From Promerops cafer (Eukaryota > Chordata > Aves > Passeriformes > Nectariniidae), in contig VZSE01006618.1 of assembly GCA_013398275.1 (NCBI GenBank), positions 832,567 through 896,566 on the forward strand: a DNA stretch of 64,000 bases. The letters are read 5' to 3'. Each line of letters opens with the position of its first letter. Positions within the stretch are counted from its first letter, which is position 1. Below the pieces are notes generated by a model that ran no database searches, was not told the origin of the DNA, and saw nothing but the letters and a program-made list of their open reading frames with translations. Of the stretch, positions 62,084-64,000 are shown piece after piece. The position numbers were made by a program, and so were the translations under genes.

Positions 62084-64000
62084 TTGTCCGAATGATAAAT
62101 GCATTGATAGGTGCATGGATTTGATAGATTTTTAAAAGAGAAGCTGTCAATCACAGTTTATATCATAAGAATGCTTTTTAATTCCCTAGAGTTAGATTTA
62201 GTTGTACTTTACCTCTCATTTAAAAAGTGAAAATTCTGTCAATCTCACTGAAGTTATATCTACTTATGACAGTGATATTAGCTCAAGGAAAAAATTCTCA
62301 AAAAAATCCCCTCCAAAATAAAACCCCCACTCAATAAAAAAGCCCCTTGTGACAATTTGTATTTTTCAGTGGTATATTTTTTATTTGATGATTCAACCTA
62401 AACAAAGCACTGTAAGGAAGCATTGATATATCTAAAATTGCAGAGATACATAGGGTCTTACTAATGCCTTATCATTGGAATTTTAAAATGTTTTCTCTTA
62501 TAATTTATGACTTTTACGTTGGAAGACCTAGTACTTAAAATGATTTTAGACAGTCCAGTGGGTAAGTCCAAAGGTAAGAGTGCTCAGAATTCTTGGGTTT
62601 CATCTCTGAAAAATTGGTTGTCATCTCTGCCTCTCTTTAGAGGTAATTAATTTCCACTTATTTCTTAGTGTTGCTACCGTGCTTAGTTATATTATAAAAT
62701 CTCTGGTGTGAAGATTGTGTCTTTGTAGGCCTAGTTTTCTTTAAAGTTATAAAATAATATGGCAAAATCAGGTTTTTGGCCAGGATATCAATGGTCCAAT
62801 TGAAATGGATGGTGCGTGACTACTAGTTAAAATGAGATTTTAGGAGAATCATGTGTGCAGTGGGACTGTGGCTCCATTAATTTTGTATGTTTGCAAAAAA
62901 GACATAATCATCCAGGTGTTCTTTTGCTGAAGCCTGTCTCTTGTAAAATTTTCTAAATTCCACTAAGGGTTCATTCACATAATAATGCAATGTTTTTGTT
63001 CTCAAACAAAACATCTTTGAAAGTGGCATGGAAGAATGTGTTTGTCAGAATTTGCTTTGTGAACAAAAGTATGTATCTTGAAACACGTTTATCTACAACA
63101 GAGGTGATTTTACTAGATTTATGTGTTCTCTTATTCTTTCATTAAAATCAACATCTATTCTCCCTGAAATGACCTGGTTTTAGGCAGCCTTCTAAGCTCC
63201 AATACCTAGGCAAGGCAGATATTTCTGAGAACTGAGGGAAACTAACAAAATACATGTAAAACAGTATCTCAGATTGGTTTTTTATGACAATGACCTCTCA
63301 CACTAAAGAATGCCTTCCATCTTAAACTCGGAGTTGGGAAGAGAGTATGTGCAATAAGGAAGTAATATGACCTAGATAAAGGTTCACTGCAAGTGCATTT
63401 TGTGTTATTTTTGTAATGTAGAAACTATAGTACAGAAAAATAACAAAACCAATCAAAAAGAACATCTGTCGTACAAAACATGAATTATTTTGTGTAGTAG
63501 ACAATTCATGTACATAATAAATGTGAGGCTTATCCTGATGCTGTGCCATACGGATTCCAGCCATTTCTATCACAATGTTTATTTCCACGTGCTTCTAGTT
63601 TTGCTTCACTTTGCACTCTCCTTTCTGAAAGAAATGAATCAAAATTACACTCTCTAACCCTCAGAATGCTGAAAATCTGTCATGTCTTGCAATGTTTTAT
63701 TGCTGTCCAAATCTATCCTGTAACCTCAGTTAAAGTGTCCTGGGGTTTGGCAGAATGTTTGCCGGGATATGTGTGATTGCTGAGAAAAAGTAGCAGGTAC
63801 AACATTAAAAGATGCAACTTGATCTGACTTCAGGTTGGTACTTACACGAAGTATCAGCCTGCACATGTCCTTAGAGATTTATATAAGCTTTAGGTTTTCT
63901 GGCACAGAAATTCAGTTTAGCTGGTAACAGTCATTACGGTCTGTTCTTATTTCCTTGTAGAAATGAGTACTCATATAAAACCCAAGGCCTTAATGGCATG
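62084..64000. other. Gene-desert sequence, no gene recognised
   Basis: AT-rich to the right edge, with an A/C-biased patch at 62290-62345. No gene, RNA or element recognised. Confidence 0.45.

Noticed and set aside
61577..62135. Frames of 67-124 codons near the right end
   Set aside because: They lie in a reversed CR1 3' UTR and are not genes.
1..64000. Search for tRNA, rRNA, CRISPR, bacterial operons, intact retroviral genes or DNA transposons
   Set aside because: None seen. The window is vertebrate gene-desert DNA with LINE and solo-LTR relics.

Overview
The window looks like nuclear DNA from a bird, most likely a songbird. It is AT-rich, intron-poor and gene-poor. It carries many fragments of CR1, the characteristic avian LINE, with 3' ends of the form ATTCTATG or ATTCT repeats. 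It also carries solo long terminal repeats (LTRs) of a type I associate with passerine endogenous retroviruses. Nothing looks bacterial, viral (as a free genome) or plasmid-like. There is no operon, CRISPR array, tRNA or rRNA.

Only one gene can be supported. A CpG island at about 5.37-6.03 kb holds a minus-strand first coding exon. It encodes MAPVLNLNNE and ends in a consensus splice donor. The LNLNNE segment followed by a phase-0 junction matches my memory of the start of SRFBP1 (serum response factor binding protein 1, BUD22-like). The gene then runs leftward, so positions 1-5687 are 5' UTR/exon 1 plus intron 1, and exon 2 is not in the window. In mammals SRFBP1 sits beside LOX, with a long gene-poor interval upstream toward PRR16. 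In birds this block is on chromosome Z as far as I recall. The remaining 58 kb would then be that upstream gene desert.

Layout: 1-441, 3' part of a plus-strand LTR inside intron 1; 3.4-3.75 kb, CR1 (minus); 5.4-6.0 kb, SRFBP1 promoter and exon 1; 6.7 kb, A/C-only tract with G-quadruplex potential; 8.3-8.7 kb, CR1 (plus); 13.2-13.6 kb, CR1 (plus); 20.7-21.8 kb, unclassified GC-shifted block; 24.28-25.08 kb, CR1 (minus) split by a complete 437-bp solo LTR; 27.8-28.0 kb, CR1 (plus); 34.4-34.7 kb, probable CR1 (minus); 44.02-44.10 kb, exon-like open segment of unknown origin; 44.38-45.09 kb, complete 716-bp solo LTR; 48.5-49.0 kb, CR1 ORF2 fragment (minus); 55.46-55.89 kb, CR1 (plus) whose tail has become a roughly 44-copy ATTCT microsatellite; 61.56-62.08 kb, CR1 (minus). 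Between these lie long AT-rich stretches without recognisable genes. They may hold conserved enhancers, which cannot be proven from one sequence.

I found no new multi-gene biological system. The most useful observations are the nested LTR-in-CR1 insertion with exact ends, the second LTR with exact ends and internal repeats, the expanded pentanucleotide array, two strong palindromes, two G-quadruplex motifs, a near-perfect RFX X-box and the exon-like segment near 44 kb.
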